DNA from: Spinacia oleracea
Taxonomy: Eukaryota; Streptophyta; Magnoliopsida; Caryophyllales; Amaranthaceae
Assembly (NCBI RefSeq): GCF_020520425.1
Contig: NC_079492.1
Location: 144,119,861-144,183,860 of the forward strand
DNA: 64,000 bases
Direction: 5' to 3'
The notes under the pieces were generated by a model. The model was given only the letters and a program-made list of their open reading frames with translations, was not told the DNA's origin and ran no database searches. Below are positions 45,222 to 58,045 of this stretch, in pieces; within the stretch, counting starts at the first letter, position 1; every line of letters starts with the position of its first letter. Made by a program: the position numbers and the translations under genes.

Positions 45222-47177
45222 ATGGGTGATGGACCTAGAACTATAGAGATCATACCAAATTATTTTGAGACCTCAGCTTCCGCAGATTCTCCCCTACCCA
45301 GAAGTTCAGATACTTCAATATCTGGTGAAGATTCTCCTCATACATCAACATCTGGCACACCATCTCATCTAGAAAGAAATTCGTTCTCTTCAAATACAAG
45401 TACCAACAGTGCCATCAGGTACCTTTAAAAAAATAAAAATAAAACATAGGAGTATTGTTTTTAGTTGATTCTTATCATTATTTTCCTTCCTTTGACCTCA
45501 GCATTGTTCAGAATCGTTCATTGTCTAAGAATAAGTTCCGAACTGCTTCATTCATGTTGAGGTTATTTAGTTTGAAGGGGCTACGGAATATCACTGGTCT
45601 TAATGGTGATGAAAAGGTAAATACAGTTAACTTCGCTTACTCTTCTTTCATCTTTGAGATAAGAATGTAATCTGACTCTTTTCATCTTCAACTTGCAGGT
45701 TGAGTTGAGTGCTGTAGAATTAGAATCCCTTCGATCAGAACTTGCTGATGTAGAAGAAAGAGAGGCCCATTTTAAAGCACAGTATGAAATTTGTATTTTC
45801 CTCTTGTATACATGCATTGAACTGACCAAATTATTGTATTCTCTCATTAACATATTGCCTCTAATATAGGTTGGAACATCTTGATGAAATTTTGCGGTGG
45901 TCTCGATTATCAGGATACTTGAATATGAGAACAGTAAGTTTCGTATTAGTCTAAGTTCGTCTTATAACACACACACACAAAAAAAAAAAAAAAAAACAAA
46001 AAGAAGCTGTAATATTAGCAATATTAGGACCAACTATAAAACTCCATATTACTTGCATTTTGATGCAATTATTTTTTGAAATCTTTCAGCGATGGTCAGC
46101 ACTACCAGGTGAACTACCTCCTATTGATGATTGTGATGTTGATGACTGGGTCCCACGCTTTACAGTCCTGCAAGGATCATGTATCTTCTTCTACCTGTCT
46201 TCTACAGGTAACAGATTTCTTTGTGCATTTTCTTCAAACTTTTATTCATCGCGACATGTTTAATGAATATAACTATACTGGAGTATTTATTTTTGATGGT
46301 ATCTTTGAGTTATAAGTGCTCCCAAGATGTGTCATATTAAGAAGTCAGAAATGAAGGGATTTTTCTTGATGAACCTGTTGGATCGTTTTGCTTATATTGG
46401 AATTAATTATGCTCCGTATTCACTATGGAATAGAGGGAGCACTTTATGTTGTCATATTTTGAGCCGTGTTTGAAAGTCTAATTCAAACTGTGCATATGTT
46501 TTTTTTCCTTTTCCCTTATTTTGGTGGAGTGTTGCCGTGTTTGTGCATGTGTCGAAGTTTTTAGTTTCATTGGAACATATTTTTGTACTTGTTTGTGCGT
46601 AATATTGGAGAAAAGTTTGTGGAGTTTGATTGCATAGGAACTTATTACCTGATAGTCTGATAAAGCTGCTGCAGATTTAAGTCCTCAGGATTCAGCTCTT
46701 CTTTCCGATATTGTTGAAATAGGCTCATTGCCAAGTATAGTTCGAGAAGGTGAAGAAATTTGGCACTGCTTTTACATTGTTACCCGTCATGGACTTAGAA
46801 TTGAGTGTGCCAGTGGCTCCGAAATACAGGTAAATCCATCAACTTTCCCTCCACTTTATATAATTTGTTATTTGTCACTTATTAGTAATGTCATTTATAA
46901 CTATTACAGTAAATCTTAACTGAGCAGACTCTGCAATGAACTTGTATGAAATTTCATAACTTTTTTTTGTTAGATTTCTGTTCTTAGCGTAGATTCGTGT
47001 ATTTCAATTGGAATTCTGGGTTTAGTGTTCTTGATTGTTTTCTGATGCTGGGATCTTAACTTCATGGCACAGGTTGATTCATGGTTAAGAGCGTTACGGA
47101 CAGAATGCAAGCTCAGACCTGATAAAATAGACCCTGGTGATCAAAATTGTGAAGGCAGCTCTCAACATTGTATATAG
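45222..47177 (+). CDS. PH-domain protein with coiled coil (At4g23895-like)
   Basis: Seven phase-consistent coding exons: 45222-45418, 45502-45616, 45699-45781, 45870-45933, 46090-46207, 46675-46829 and 47073-47177. They give 278 residues. The N-terminal 70 residues are Ser/Thr-rich and likely disordered. A coiled coil follows (about 105-142, VELESLRSELADVEEREAHF). Then comes a pleckstrin-homology-like fold (about 154-262: WVPRFTVLQGSCIFFYLSST, the acidic loop, CFYIVTRHGLRIECASGSEI, and the closing helix VDSWLRALRTEC). PH domains bind phosphoinositides or protein partners; the ligand is not predictable here. It lies 1 kb upstream of NDPK in the same direction, as I recall in Arabidopsis (At4g23895/At4g23900). 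Confidence 0.85.
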
Positions 47178-47614
47178 CTATGAAAAACTAAAGCTATTGA
47201 AAATGTCTCAGTTTGACTTGCTAAAATTTGTCATTGGCTTGTAAATATAACCACATTCAAGGTAAATAAAGGTGTTAACATTGGACAGAATAACTTGTGA
47301 CATCTTCGATTTTGAATGAAATATGTCACATTCGGCTACAAAATATCCGAAATTTCTCAGCTTATATCTACTAATGAAATTCACAAAACGTTCTAACAAC
47401 TTCGAAAACTTCCAAATCACTTGCAAGATTGGCAAATTTTGAAAATCTTGAAGATTTATTCATCATTTCGCGTTTTTGGCACTTCTTGATGTAAGACGAT
47501 TTAGGCCACAGGCTCATGAGTAGCAGCAATGTGCTTGACCCTTCGTGCCCCTATGACACTACGAGCAATAGCATCAATCATCATGGAAGGAACCTCTCAA
47601 ATCCCACATTCATT
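47178..47614. other. 3' flank of the PH gene
   Basis: Probable 3' UTR and spacer. Open frames on the minus strand carry no recognisable motif. Confidence 0.5.
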
Positions 47615-47918
47615 TAAAGATGGCACTGGGTTAGCCGATTAGACATGAAAAAAGCACGATCAGACAATGGCATGGAACAAACAAGGCCTGACACGAGCAA
47701 GGCACGACTAGACATGTCAAAACACGTTAAATTGAGTGAAATTAGACTTAGACATGAAAGCATGATCCGACCCGACACGTGGACTTGGGCCGTGCCGCCT
47801 TTTGAAATTTCGACACAGATCGTCTCGACAAGAAACAAGTGGACTTGCATGAATCGTTCCTTTTAGTACCAAGCCACGTGATCTCGACACGAAATACGGC
47901 CCTACCCAACCATCTTTA
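47615..47918. mobile_element. hAT-like element of the TAAAGATGG family in the NDPK promoter
   Basis: The left end TAAAGATGGCACTGGGTTAG pairs with the complement of the right end (TAAAGATGGTTGGGTAGGG). Flanks cattcatt (47607-47614) and catacatt (47919-47926) agree at 7 of 8. The interior words (gcacgacta, gacacgag, gacatg) are a decayed version of the 1609-1999 array. It ends about 230 bp upstream of the NDPK start codon. Confidence 0.82.
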
Positions 47919-48146
47919 CATACATTTGCTAAAAAAAATGATTGATACCATAACCATTCCTTAAAGTCTAAAACAAAACAAAACAAGGCAAGCAAAGACA
48001 AGGCACTTCCAAAGACAAAGGAAAAGCATCTACCGACGACTATAAAAACAAACCCTTGCAGTTGCGTTACTAGTCCACAGTCTACCACCACTCACTCACT
48101 GTGATATCTATCGCCTTCTTTCTCTCTCCTCATCCAACTTCCCAAA

Positions 48147-51100
48147 ATGAGGTCCCAGATTTACAGATCTGCTACTAAGGCTGCTCGCTCTTTTCTCTCC
48201 TCTTCCAAGAACGCCTCCTCCCGCTTCCTCCCTGGTGAGATCATCTTTGATTCTGCTTGATTCGATTGTTTTAGAAATGTGCTTTAATCCTTAGAAACTA
48301 TTAATGTTGTTGATTGAAATTCGAGTGATCCTTTCTGTTTTTTGCTGTTTTGATTATTAATTGAGATTTGATTGATTATCTGAAAAGTGCTAGGGTTTGA
48401 TTGGAACTTCAATCTTTGAATGTGGATTATTACTGTAGAGATCAGACATACCGTGCTTTGATTAGAATGGAGGTTGTTGACCTTTTGGTTCTTGATTAGT
48501 TTTTGAAATGGATGTACAGTTTGGTTAATTGGTTTGAATTTGAAGAGCTAATATAATGGAATGAGAGATTTATCGTTAGATCAGGGACATTTTGAACTAT
48601 GGGTTACACAGATGAGCTTAATTAGCACACCAAAAAGTGCATTTTTCTGGAAAGTCATCGTCTTGTTTGATTAGTTTTTCGGGTTGGCGATTATTTAGTA
48701 TTGTTACAAGATAATGGGTGAATTCTTAATTGAAAACGAATGATAGAATCCACTCCTTATTTGTTTTGTCAATTATGATGGATTATGAATGGTTCTGGAC
48801 TTTTATTTTGTTGTCTGTATTGCTATGTCTCTTCATTACAGCTTGAAGGGTATGGTTTTTATCTTAGCTGTTGCTATACGATATGTAATCGGATGAATCT
48901 GTGTGCTTTCTTAAGTAAAATGGCTTTTTGTTATTGTATTATGTCTTACTTTAAAGTTCTTATTGTGTATGAAATGCAGAAGGAAGAACGGTAGCTGCTA
49001 CTGCAGCAGTTTCCTTGAGAGGGAAGGCACCTTACTTGGCTTCTTTTGGAGGAGCCAATGCGTCAGGAACATGGTTGTCCACTGCTTTGGCCATCCCTGC
49101 TGCAGGTATGGAGATTTTACCTTGCAAATGAATTTGCGAATTTTATTTGGATAGTGGTTTTTATTTTCGTTTCATGTCCTTCTCCCTTTGTGGGTGTGTG
49201 GTAGCTGAATTGATGAATTGTTTTTCCCTTTGTTATTTGTGTTTTCAAAATTTCGGGTCTATGAAGTTTCAATCATTAGATATGTTTTAAGGGTAGAATG
49301 TTTTCCTACTAGTAAAATGCAATAACTAGATTTGAGTGATGGAAATATGACATCTTTATGGGATCCAAAAAAGGATGTATTGACATGACAAATGGGATGG
49401 AGAAAGTACTTTATTTGTGCTCATATAGTCATATATCATGGTAACAACATGGTACGCTGTTCAATCTACAATGACTGTAATTTGAAGAACCTAGGCTTGA
49501 TTTTCCCCCATAACAGTCTGTAGAAAGTTGTATTGACAAACGTTAAATCAGGAATTTCATTGTTTATGCACTTGATATTAGTTGGTCAGTTGTCCACCGG
49601 TAAATGTATGTCATGGGCCTTTGTGAGTTGACACGAAGGAGTAGTAATTACTCGTTTTGCCATCGACACCCGGAACCTCTTCCGTATCAATTAGTAGAAA
49701 AGCAGCCTTGTCACTTGCTTGCAGCAGCAGTGCTGAACCTCGTCTAGAAAATCTAACTTTTTCAATTAGGTCAAGAAGTAGTTGTTGTCTATGCATTGTG
49801 TAACACGAGCCGTTTATTTCCTGAATTTCTCCTGACATATGTCGATACTATATTAGCTGAACTATACTCTGATTTGCCGTCTCTAATCTGCTTTTTGCCT
49901 CTCATCTGTTTCCCAATGTAGCTTACCTGCTTCAGGACCAGGAGGCTTGTGCTGCAGAGGTACCTGCTTAAATTTCGTATTTTATTCCTTAACATCTCTT
50001 GCTTCTTAGTGTTAAGTACTCTTCCCCTGCAAATCATGAACAGATTCTGATAGATTTTTTGGTTCTGATTTGTCTGTAGTTTGAGCGGACTTTCATTGCT
50101 ATAAAACCGGATGGAGTTCAAAGAGGGCTGGTAAGTTCTTTTGCTGCCTTTTCTTTTTTCACCATAGTGTCTTTTTTCACCATAGTTTCAGTTGGGATAG
50201 CTTTCCGGTCTTTTTAACAAACACAAATAATTGTTCCAATGTTCAGATCTCAGAAATCGTAGCACGTTTCGAGCGAAAGGGTTTCAAGCTCGTGGCAATC
50301 AAAGTAGTGATCCCATCAAAGGATTTTGCCCAGAAGCATTATCATGATCTATCAGAGAGGCCTTTCTTCAACGGCCTCTGTGATTTCCTGAGCTCTGGTC
50401 CAGTTGTTGCTATGGTGAGAAATTGCTTACCAGCTTTCTTTTTCCAAGAGTAGTCATGACTTCAAAGCTGTTTGTAACTAAAACTTCCTTATTTTCATAG
50501 GTTTGGGAAGGTGAAGGAGTGATCAAGTACGGCAGGAAACTCATTGGAGCCACAGATCCACAGAAATCAGAACCAGGAACCATCAGAGGTGATCTTGCAG
50601 TTGTTGTTGGAAGGTACTACTAACTCTAAAGCTCCATTTGGTTTCGTGTAAAATGTTTTTAGTGCAAAATGTTTCCATTAAAAATATTTTCCAAGGCAAA
50701 ACGCAATTCCAAACTAGTTTTCCTTTGTTTGGTTCCTTAAAAGAAAATGGGAGAAGATGGTGAAGATTGAGGGGAAGAAGGGAGAGGGAGGTAGGGACGA
50801 AAGGTGGAAAAGTGGTCCCTCCCTTTCAAGTAGAAAAGGTTTTTCTACATTTGAATGAGTTATGGAAAATTGTTTTTCATCCTTTGCCAAACCAAACAAC
50901 GTAAAATGATTGAAAAGGGGAAAATTGTTTTCCATAAAAACATTTTACACTCTACCAAACGGTCCCTTACTATTCGAACTATAGACTAATGATTGCTCAA
51001 ATCCTGATGAACCACCGTTTAGCACTCTAAAACTGACTTCGTTGTTTGAATGTAGAAATATTATCCATGGAAGTGATGGACCAGAGACTGCTAAGGATGA

Positions 51101-51179
51101 AATCAAACTTTGGTTCAAGCCAGAGGAATTGGTCAATTACACACACAATGCTGAGAAATGGATCTATGGAGACAATTGA
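48147..51179 (+). CDS. NDPK3: Organelle-targeted nucleoside diphosphate kinase (NDPK III/IV type)
   Basis: Seven exons: 48147-48234, 48980-49105, 49922-49959, 50080-50130, 50247-50414, 50501-50613 and 51056-51179, giving 235 residues, the usual size of plant group III NDPK. Residues 1 to about 60 are basic and Ser-rich, followed by a hydrophobic stretch ([13 protein letters not shown]). This two-part presequence is known to send NDPK III to the mitochondrial intermembrane space or thylakoid lumen. The catalytic domain (85-235) has [13 protein letters not shown] (Lys93), the Kpn-loop [20 protein letters not shown], and NIIHGSD with the phosphorylated His199. It moves gamma-phosphate from ATP to other NDPs. 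The symbol could equally be NDPK4. Intron 6 contains a MITE, and a hAT-like element lies in the promoter. Confidence 0.95.
50631..50968. mobile_element. GTTTGGTR MITE, copy 2, in NDPK intron 6
   Basis: The left end tccatttggtttcgtgtaaa mirrors the right end tttacactctaccaaacgg. Body sequence matches the 20232-20562 copy almost throughout. It fills most of an intron of only 442 bp, beginning 17 bp after the donor. Confidence 0.8.
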
Positions 51180-52990
51180 AGAACTCGTAGGGGTCATTGA
51201 TACTTCAATTTAACCCTTTTCCCCTTGTTATAGCTTTACTTAGGTCCCATACAATTGGGAAAAGAAACATAGTTTTACAACAATAATTTAAAACACATTC
51301 TAGGTCCATGAATTCATCACATTATTTGCTCATGGGATTAGATTTCTGCAATAATGTAGTTCGGCTCATCATTTTTGTTCAATAAACTACGAATTTTAGA
51401 TTGAAATGTTTGAGGTCCTTGAGGAAAGTGAGCCTGAAATGCATGACGATGGTGTTTTAACCGTTTATGAGGCTATGATATAAGCAACACATGAGAAGTG
51501 AGACTGAGACAAATGATTTTGATTTGATAAAGAGATAATCTGCAAATCATGGAGAAAAGTGAAATTTTTTGTGTTTGAAGCATAACAAAGTACTCCGAAT
51601 TAACGAAGTTGGTAGTGGTTAACCACTTTGTCCCTTTACCAATTGGTTCGGGGTTCGTATCGCAACTTTTGTTAATGAAAAAATTTGCTCAACCCGCTCT
51701 TTACCTTCGACTAGCATATTAACCTGTGCAATGCACAGAAGCATTATATATAAAGTGCGAAAATTTTCATTGCTCGACATACAATTTTTAGGTTATTATA
51801 AAATGAGCCTAAACAAAATTCAGGAGTAACAATCAACTGCCGTGATATACAATATAATTTCGTCTAATATAGCAATGAAAAATAATTATTAATTAAAATA
51901 ATAAAAATAAATGGGAAAAATTAAAACATAGTCATGGAAAAGGTGGAGATAGATAGATAGATAGATACTACGTAGATTGGAGCACGTGGAGCAAGAGAGT
52001 TAGTTGTTATTATTATCGGCAATGGACAACTTAGTTAGATACACCACTAACTAAAAGTTGGAAAATTCTTAATGCTAGCATTATACTTTTGCAAATTTTT
52101 ATTGGTAACAAATATTTTACCATTTTCTCTAAAATAGCATTAATAATTTAAGTTTTCTCTAATCTAACATTATTTTAGTAAGATCATTTATACTACAAAT
52201 AATACAAATTTTGTAGCCTTAGAATTAGTGCATTGATCAGGGAAGCCTTCTGATTGAAGGATCATTTCCAAGCTTTGTTTTGATGGTGCAACTTTGCAAG
52301 GACTGTGGCAAAGTGCTTAGCTTTTTTCCACTACAGTTCAGGTACAAGTATTGTTAAATACTATACTTTGAATGATGAAAAACATAAATACATAAAATTT
52401 GATTTGGACGAGATAATCTCTAACATGTGTTTTTGAAGAAAATTGACATTGTGAGAAATATGATAAAACATAATTAACATTATCATTATATATTAGATTA
52501 AGTATGTCATTAAATACTAGCCATATTACTAATCCAATATTAGCACACTAAACCCAATGCTCCACTTGGCCCAACAACTCAACCCAACACATATTCAATA
52601 TATGAGTTACATAGGTTTATTTACAGACACTCAAAATATCATATTTCTTCCATGTGAGAGAAAAACTCCCACAACAACTAAATGAAGACTATTCATCTAA
52701 CAAGTATACCATTGTAGTTTGTTGCTTATATAGAATTGAGAATCAATATACTCATAAACATACGTAATTTTTCTGCCTGGGCCTGGCCCAACCATGTCAA
52801 ATAGAAGACACATCATTGTCTGATTTTCATCCTACATTTTAGTGCAATTTTATAATTCTAGAGGCTAGAGCGTAAGAGTTTGTTGCACCATGTTGAGCCT
52901 GTGTTCACAGGTTGTTGCACCATGTTGAGTCTGTGTTCACAGTTCTTTGTCCCAACTCATGTCTGCTCATATCGGTTGTACTTTTAAATA
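51180..52990. other. Intergenic, with tRNA-like fragment, Helitron-like 3' end and GATA microsatellite
   Basis: A SINE-like piece (gtagtggttaacc then ggggttcgtatcgc) lies at 51610-51665. CTAG at 51711-51714 followed by the hairpin CTGTGCAATGCACAG fits a minus-strand Helitron 3' end, but I found no partner 5' end. GATA repeats lie at 51951-51967. A 34-bp near-duplicate containing gttgcaccatgttgag occurs at about 52879 and 52912. No gene. Confidence 0.5.
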
Positions 52991-53005
52991 ACATGTAGCC
53001 TAGTT

Positions 53006-53200
53006 TTTTTTGGTTCTACTAGCTACGAGGAGCTCCCCCGCCTTCAGCGAATGGACTAATCTCCCACGGGGGTTAGCATGGGTATCTCGATGAGCAACAT
53101 CCCTTCCAGTTGAAGTTTTTTCCATTCACAAGGCTCGAATCCGAGACCTTGGTTAAAGAACAAGAGACCCTTAACCACTTATACCTACCTCAATTGGTAA
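53006..53200 (-). mobile_element. tRNA-derived SINE with 15-bp target duplication
   Basis: ACATGTAGCCTAGTT (52991-53005) and ACATGCAGCCTAGTT (53201-53215) flank it, one mismatch. On the minus strand: ttaccaattgaggtaggtat, aagtggttaag (A-box region), ctcggattcgagcc (B-box), and an A-tail at 53006-53010. The body is 195 bp, longer than and unlike the 29827-29927 SINE, so it is a separate family. Confidence 0.88.
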
Positions 53201-54122
53201 ACATGCAGCCTAGTTGCCTAAGAAAGTGTTAGTGTTATCGTATATTTAGGGTTCTAGTTTAGTAATATATAGTATTATGATATAATTAGAATTCTAGTAT
53301 GTTTAGGGAACTAGAGTTTGATTAGTTTAGAAATTTAATAGTCGTATACGCCGACCGTATGAGCTACTTCGTATATACGGAGTAGTCATCTAGGAATAGG
53401 AAATACTGTCACCGCGCCCTGCTGTAAGTTGATAAGTTGATCCTCTCCTCTCTCTTGCGAAACTTCTTCCTCACCCATTCACAAAACCGCTCTTATTTTC
53501 CAGACTTCCTATAAATCTTGATTTCCCCCTCTTTCTCCTAGTTCGTCAAATTTCGCGAAACCCTAGCCCTAATTTTCAATCGAAAATCTCTCCGATAAAC
53601 CTTCCATCTTTCTCAAATTCGTGATTTTTCGCAATTTTTCTGTCGATTTCAGGTATGCGTTCTCTCTTTCATTAAATTAGGGTTTTCCATAGCTTTGTCA
53701 TGGTGTGAATGTGTGATTATCGTTCTTTCAAGGATTATTATCGTGTGATTGTGTTATAATTCTTTCGCCTTAGCGCCTTCAGATTAAGGCAAAATATCTA
53801 AGATGATTAACACTATAAAGAATTGTAGGTCGTTTCTTGAAATTGGAATTCGTTCCGAAATTATGATTATTGCTGGTTGTTTCTTGCGTAATTGTGTATG
53901 CATCGTGATGTTTGCTTCTTTATCGAGTTTCTGCTGTTTCTTTGTGATGTTCTTGATTTTATGCTGTAATTTTGATTAAAAAATCATTTTGTAAGCTTAA
54001 TCGTTGAGGATAAAAGATTTCAATGGAGAAAAAAAATGTTGAGGTCTTTCCGTGTCGTTTCTGTTTCCTTTTAGGTCCTAAGATTTTTCTTTCTTAGCAT
54101 TGATTACCAAGTTCTGTTTCAG

Positions 54123-57100
54123 ATGGCTATGAAACCACTTACAACCGCGGCTATTGCCCTTACGGAAAAGAAAATGGATATGAGTTTAGGTAATGTCTAT
54201 TATTTAATTCAGAATGCTGTATCTCAGAGACTATTTCTGGCGGTATTTTAATAAATTTATTGTTCTTGTGCAGACGATATCATCAGGATGTCTAAAACAA
54301 ATGTTGTCAAGTCCAACAAGCAGAGGGTTCCGGTATGGTTCATTTTCGATTAGTGCTATTTTTTATAATTCTTATCAGATAACTGTAGGTGAATTACATT
54401 TTTCTTTACAAAATGTGGATTGCAGAACAAAAGTAAAAAACCTACCAATGGAAAACAAGATAGAGCTTTGAAGACGCGACAATATATGGATTCTAGGTCT
54501 ACTCTTAGACAGGTTGGTAATAAGGCCTTTTTGTTGTCTCTTGAAATCATCCACTTAGCCTAAATCTTGTAGTGGAGTTTGTTAATTTTTCATGTGATAA
54601 GCTTATCAAGCATTGCGTTTTTCTTGCTGTTGCATTCAGGGGGTTCTTGCCCAGAAAAGGTCCAATTTTCAGGGAAACAATTTCCCTTTGGCATCTGATG
54701 CTGCTCGGAAGGTAGCAGCTGCCCCCTTCCGCAATGGAGGTTTTAACCGTAGTAGGGCTGTTAACTGGAACCGACCAAGGTAAGGATATATGTACCTTTT
54801 ATGTGTCCTGCCATTCTTTCATATTATCCTTTGTAAGGTGCTATTAATTTTTTTTAATTGTGCGACTATAATGAGGTTTTATCAATTATAATTGCTTGGC
54901 AGGTAAATCATGATTCTGTTATACTTGACCATTCCACCTGGTTCCAGCTATTTTATAAGACCATTACGCTGTGTTGCTCCAAATGCCAGAGGGTTTAAAT
55001 GGTCTCCGTTGTATTTTAAATACACCTTTTTGGTTCTTAGGCCCACATAGCATCTCTGCACCTTTAGTAACTCATCTGTTAAATGCATAAGGGTCCTGAA
55101 TTGGTTAGCTTTTGCATTTATCGTATGGTCACAACTACCTCACATATGGTGACGAGGTTCTACGAAGTTAACTTGTGGGATGTCCGTTGGGGTTGAGGTC
55201 AGGGATTGGTACTGGATCATTATGGAAAGATACATGGTTTTGTTACATAATGTTGAGGCTGCTGAATTATCCATCGGGTACAGGTCAACAGTATGTACAA
55301 CAGCTACCTGCTGCTTGGGAAAACTTGCTCTGGTAGTTTTTTAAGGGTTTCTTCTGGTTTGCTTACTTGTAGTCTTCAGGGGAGAGCTATATGAAACCTC
55401 TGCTTGTGGGGTAGTCTGATTCGAAGTTTGAGTATTCTTTGCCCTTTCCATGCACTTGCTGCCCTTGATGAGGTCGTGTTTCTGTGTTCATCTGGCTTCC
55501 CTTGTCAATAACAATTCCACCTTTTGCACCTAACTTCATAGCCTGCCTTACAATTTAGAATTTGGCTAGCTGCCATGCTTTGCAACCCTCCGATTGCAAA
55601 TTGACCCGTTGGTCTTGTTGATAAGGTTCGATCCGTCTTCTGGATTGGCTTAATATCGCATATTGCCTCTTGGCTATGTGTATTTAACAGTTGATATCCA
55701 CCAGCTGTGCTAACCCATTTCTACAGTAAATGCATAATACTTGGACCTTCATTATAAGCTTGTTATGTTGTGAGCCTACAATTTGGGAAAATTTGAAGAA
55801 AATTGGGATGCGTATATTCTTTTATCTGGTTCGTTAAGAATTTGAAGCTGTCTTTAGCATGCATGTGATGTGGTTAGGAGGATGTTTTGGCTTCACGTTC
55901 ATTTGGTAATCTGATAGTCAAGAATCTGAGGTGTTCTTAATTTCGGTGTCTGTTGGAGCTGTTACAATCATCAGAAAGTATCTTCATTGTACAAAGTAGC
56001 ATTGTGTAACCCTTTGTGCTTCGTCTCAAAAGAATTCGCCTGTATCATGCAACATCGGGAGGTGTTTAAACTTATCAAGGGCCAATTGCTTCATGATGGT
56101 TACTTCCCTTGGTTGCTTCCTCAAATTTTTGTACAAGTATTGGGTATTGGATAATTGGATCTTATCCATTCATAAGGCCAAGGGAAGTACTTAGTTGGAA
56201 CAGCGTCCAATCTTATTGCTCTTTATTTTCTCTTTATTTGAAATATGGTGTGTTTTGTAATTTCTTTGGATAATGGGTAGAGAGTATCTTTAGGCCTTTT
56301 CCTAATGGACTATGTTGTTTTTCATCAGCTAATTGAGGCATCGTGGCCCTTTACGAGTTTACGGTGGTAGTTACTTCTGTAGTTGAGTTTTATTCTGTGA
56401 TAACCTGATTTTACTTCTGTGATATTGCCTTGTGTTGCAGAGCTGCTGGTCCGATGAAGCGGCAAGGTAATGCATCAATTGGTGGCAATGTTCATAAGGT
56501 ATTTGATGATTCACCTTGTAAGATGTAGCTACCTGGTATATCTAGATTTTTTGCCAACAAGAGACAAAATACAGGAGATTTATTTGAGACTCTTGGGCCT
56601 GGTTCACATTCTTTTTGTGGGATTATTGTGCTTGGCTTTTGAAACGTTTAATACTTGTGGCTTGCAATGAATTCTTTTATTTTTTTTGTTTTCTATCCAA
56701 CTGGGAATGGTTGTTGCTGACTTTTGACTCTGATGCTGTATCAATTTCAACAGCTTGACCTCAATTCAAACCCCAACCAACTACCCAGTGCCTCGATTAT
56801 CCCTATTTTTGTGTGGACAACCAAGACCTTTAATGTGTTGGGGTTTAAATTTTGCAATGCAAACTGATTTGAGGATGTTGGTTGGGGTTTAGATTTTAGA
56901 ATTTAAGAGTTAGTACATTTTCATGACTTGATTTTTTGTGTAGTGAGTGAGAAATATGATGTGAGGTTTTGAATTCTTGCAGCAACAGCAACGACAACGA
57001 CAACAGCCACAACAACAACTACGACAACAGCCACAACCACAACGACAGCCACAACATCCATCTCAGAGAGGGGAGAAACCTAAAACATTGGATTCACTGT

Positions 57101-57243
57101 TTGCCAATATGAAACAGCAGAGGATGCAAGCTTTTGGTCACACAAACAATGGCAGTGCTCATACAAACAATGGAGGTGGTGCTGCTGTTAATCAGCCAAG
57201 ACAACCATGGCTAAGGGGTCGATTTGGCAACTACAGAAGCTAA
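54123..57243 (+). CDS. UIEF2: UAP56-interacting mRNA export factor (UIEF type)
   Basis: Six coding exons: 54123-54189, 54274-54332, 54426-54512, 54640-54779, 56441-56498 and 56983-57243, giving 223 residues. A leader intron (53653-54122) precedes the ATG, which follows its acceptor directly. Residues 18-30, MDMSLDDIIRMSK, are a UAP56-binding motif as in ALY/REF adaptors (LDMSLDDIIK). The middle is basic and Arg/Asn-rich. The last exon opens with a Gln/Arg/Pro low-complexity run (138-161), then TLDSLFANMKQQRM (172-185), a second helix conserved in UIEF and related export proteins, and an RGRFGNYR end. In Arabidopsis UIEF1 and UIEF2 link mRNA to the RNA helicase UAP56 in the nucleus. The choice of UIEF2 rests on recalled synteny with At4g23910. 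Confidence 0.85.
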
Positions 57244-57553
57244 GCTAAGCTGATGTTATGAAATCGGGTGAAATTTGCATGTTGGAAATGCGATAAGATT
57301 ACTTTCGATCTTTGATGTTTCTTTTGCTTTCTGTAGGGCAAATATTACTTTCTATGTTTAACTTTCTCAGTATCACCTTTGATTTCGATTTAAAGTTTAC
57401 CTTGTACAGCCACTATTTTTCTTTTCTGTTCTCCTTAATGGTTCAATTATGCAGTCATGCCTTTTTGTTAAGATGTTGCATACTTGCGTCAATATTGTTT
57501 TTATATTGTACAAATTAAGCAGTGAGATCGATATGATTCAATGGCAAGCGCAT

Positions 57554-57809
57554 GAAATTTACCACCTTTTTATTTACCGTGCAAAACCCTAAACAGAGAA
57601 GAACTACATTAATAAAAAAGAAATTTACCACCTTTTTATTTAGCGTGCAAAACCCTAAACAGAGAAGAACTACATTAATAAAAACGAAATTAAACAACAA
57701 AATCAAAAGCAAGGACTCACTTACATCCTTACTCCCCAAAAACTGGAAACTTTTATCAATATTATAACAATTTCTCACATATTCAAGGACTCACTTACAT
57801 CCTTACTCC
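57554..57809. repeat. Two short duplications downstream of UIEF2
   Basis: A 66-bp unit starting gaaatttaccacctttttat occurs twice in tandem (57554-57619, 57620-57685), with one visible difference in the aligned part. Just beyond, aaggactcacttacatcctt is repeated at 57712 and 57785. Confidence 0.9.
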
Positions 57810-58045
57810 GTAAAAAAGGTTAAAAAAAAACCACTATCCCACCCCCACTCCATAGGGCCCATACCCCTTTAAAATTTTGACACACCTTCCACTACCCATA
57901 TTAAAAAAAATGCCCACATGAGCTTTCGCATATATTGTTGTACAATTCTTATTAATGTAATCAATTATGAAAGTGCAATTTTGTTATATTATTCAGGCCC
58001 ATCATAACTCCACTGCCGTCGCGGCTTCGTTTTGTCCGGTGCTCA
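57810..58045. other. Spacer, no feature seen
   Basis: AT-rich with A-runs; nothing recognisable. Confidence 0.4.

Noticed and set aside
57515-57778. Open frames on both strands over the 66-bp repeats
   Set aside because: The repeat unit length is a multiple of three, which keeps frames open; no family match.
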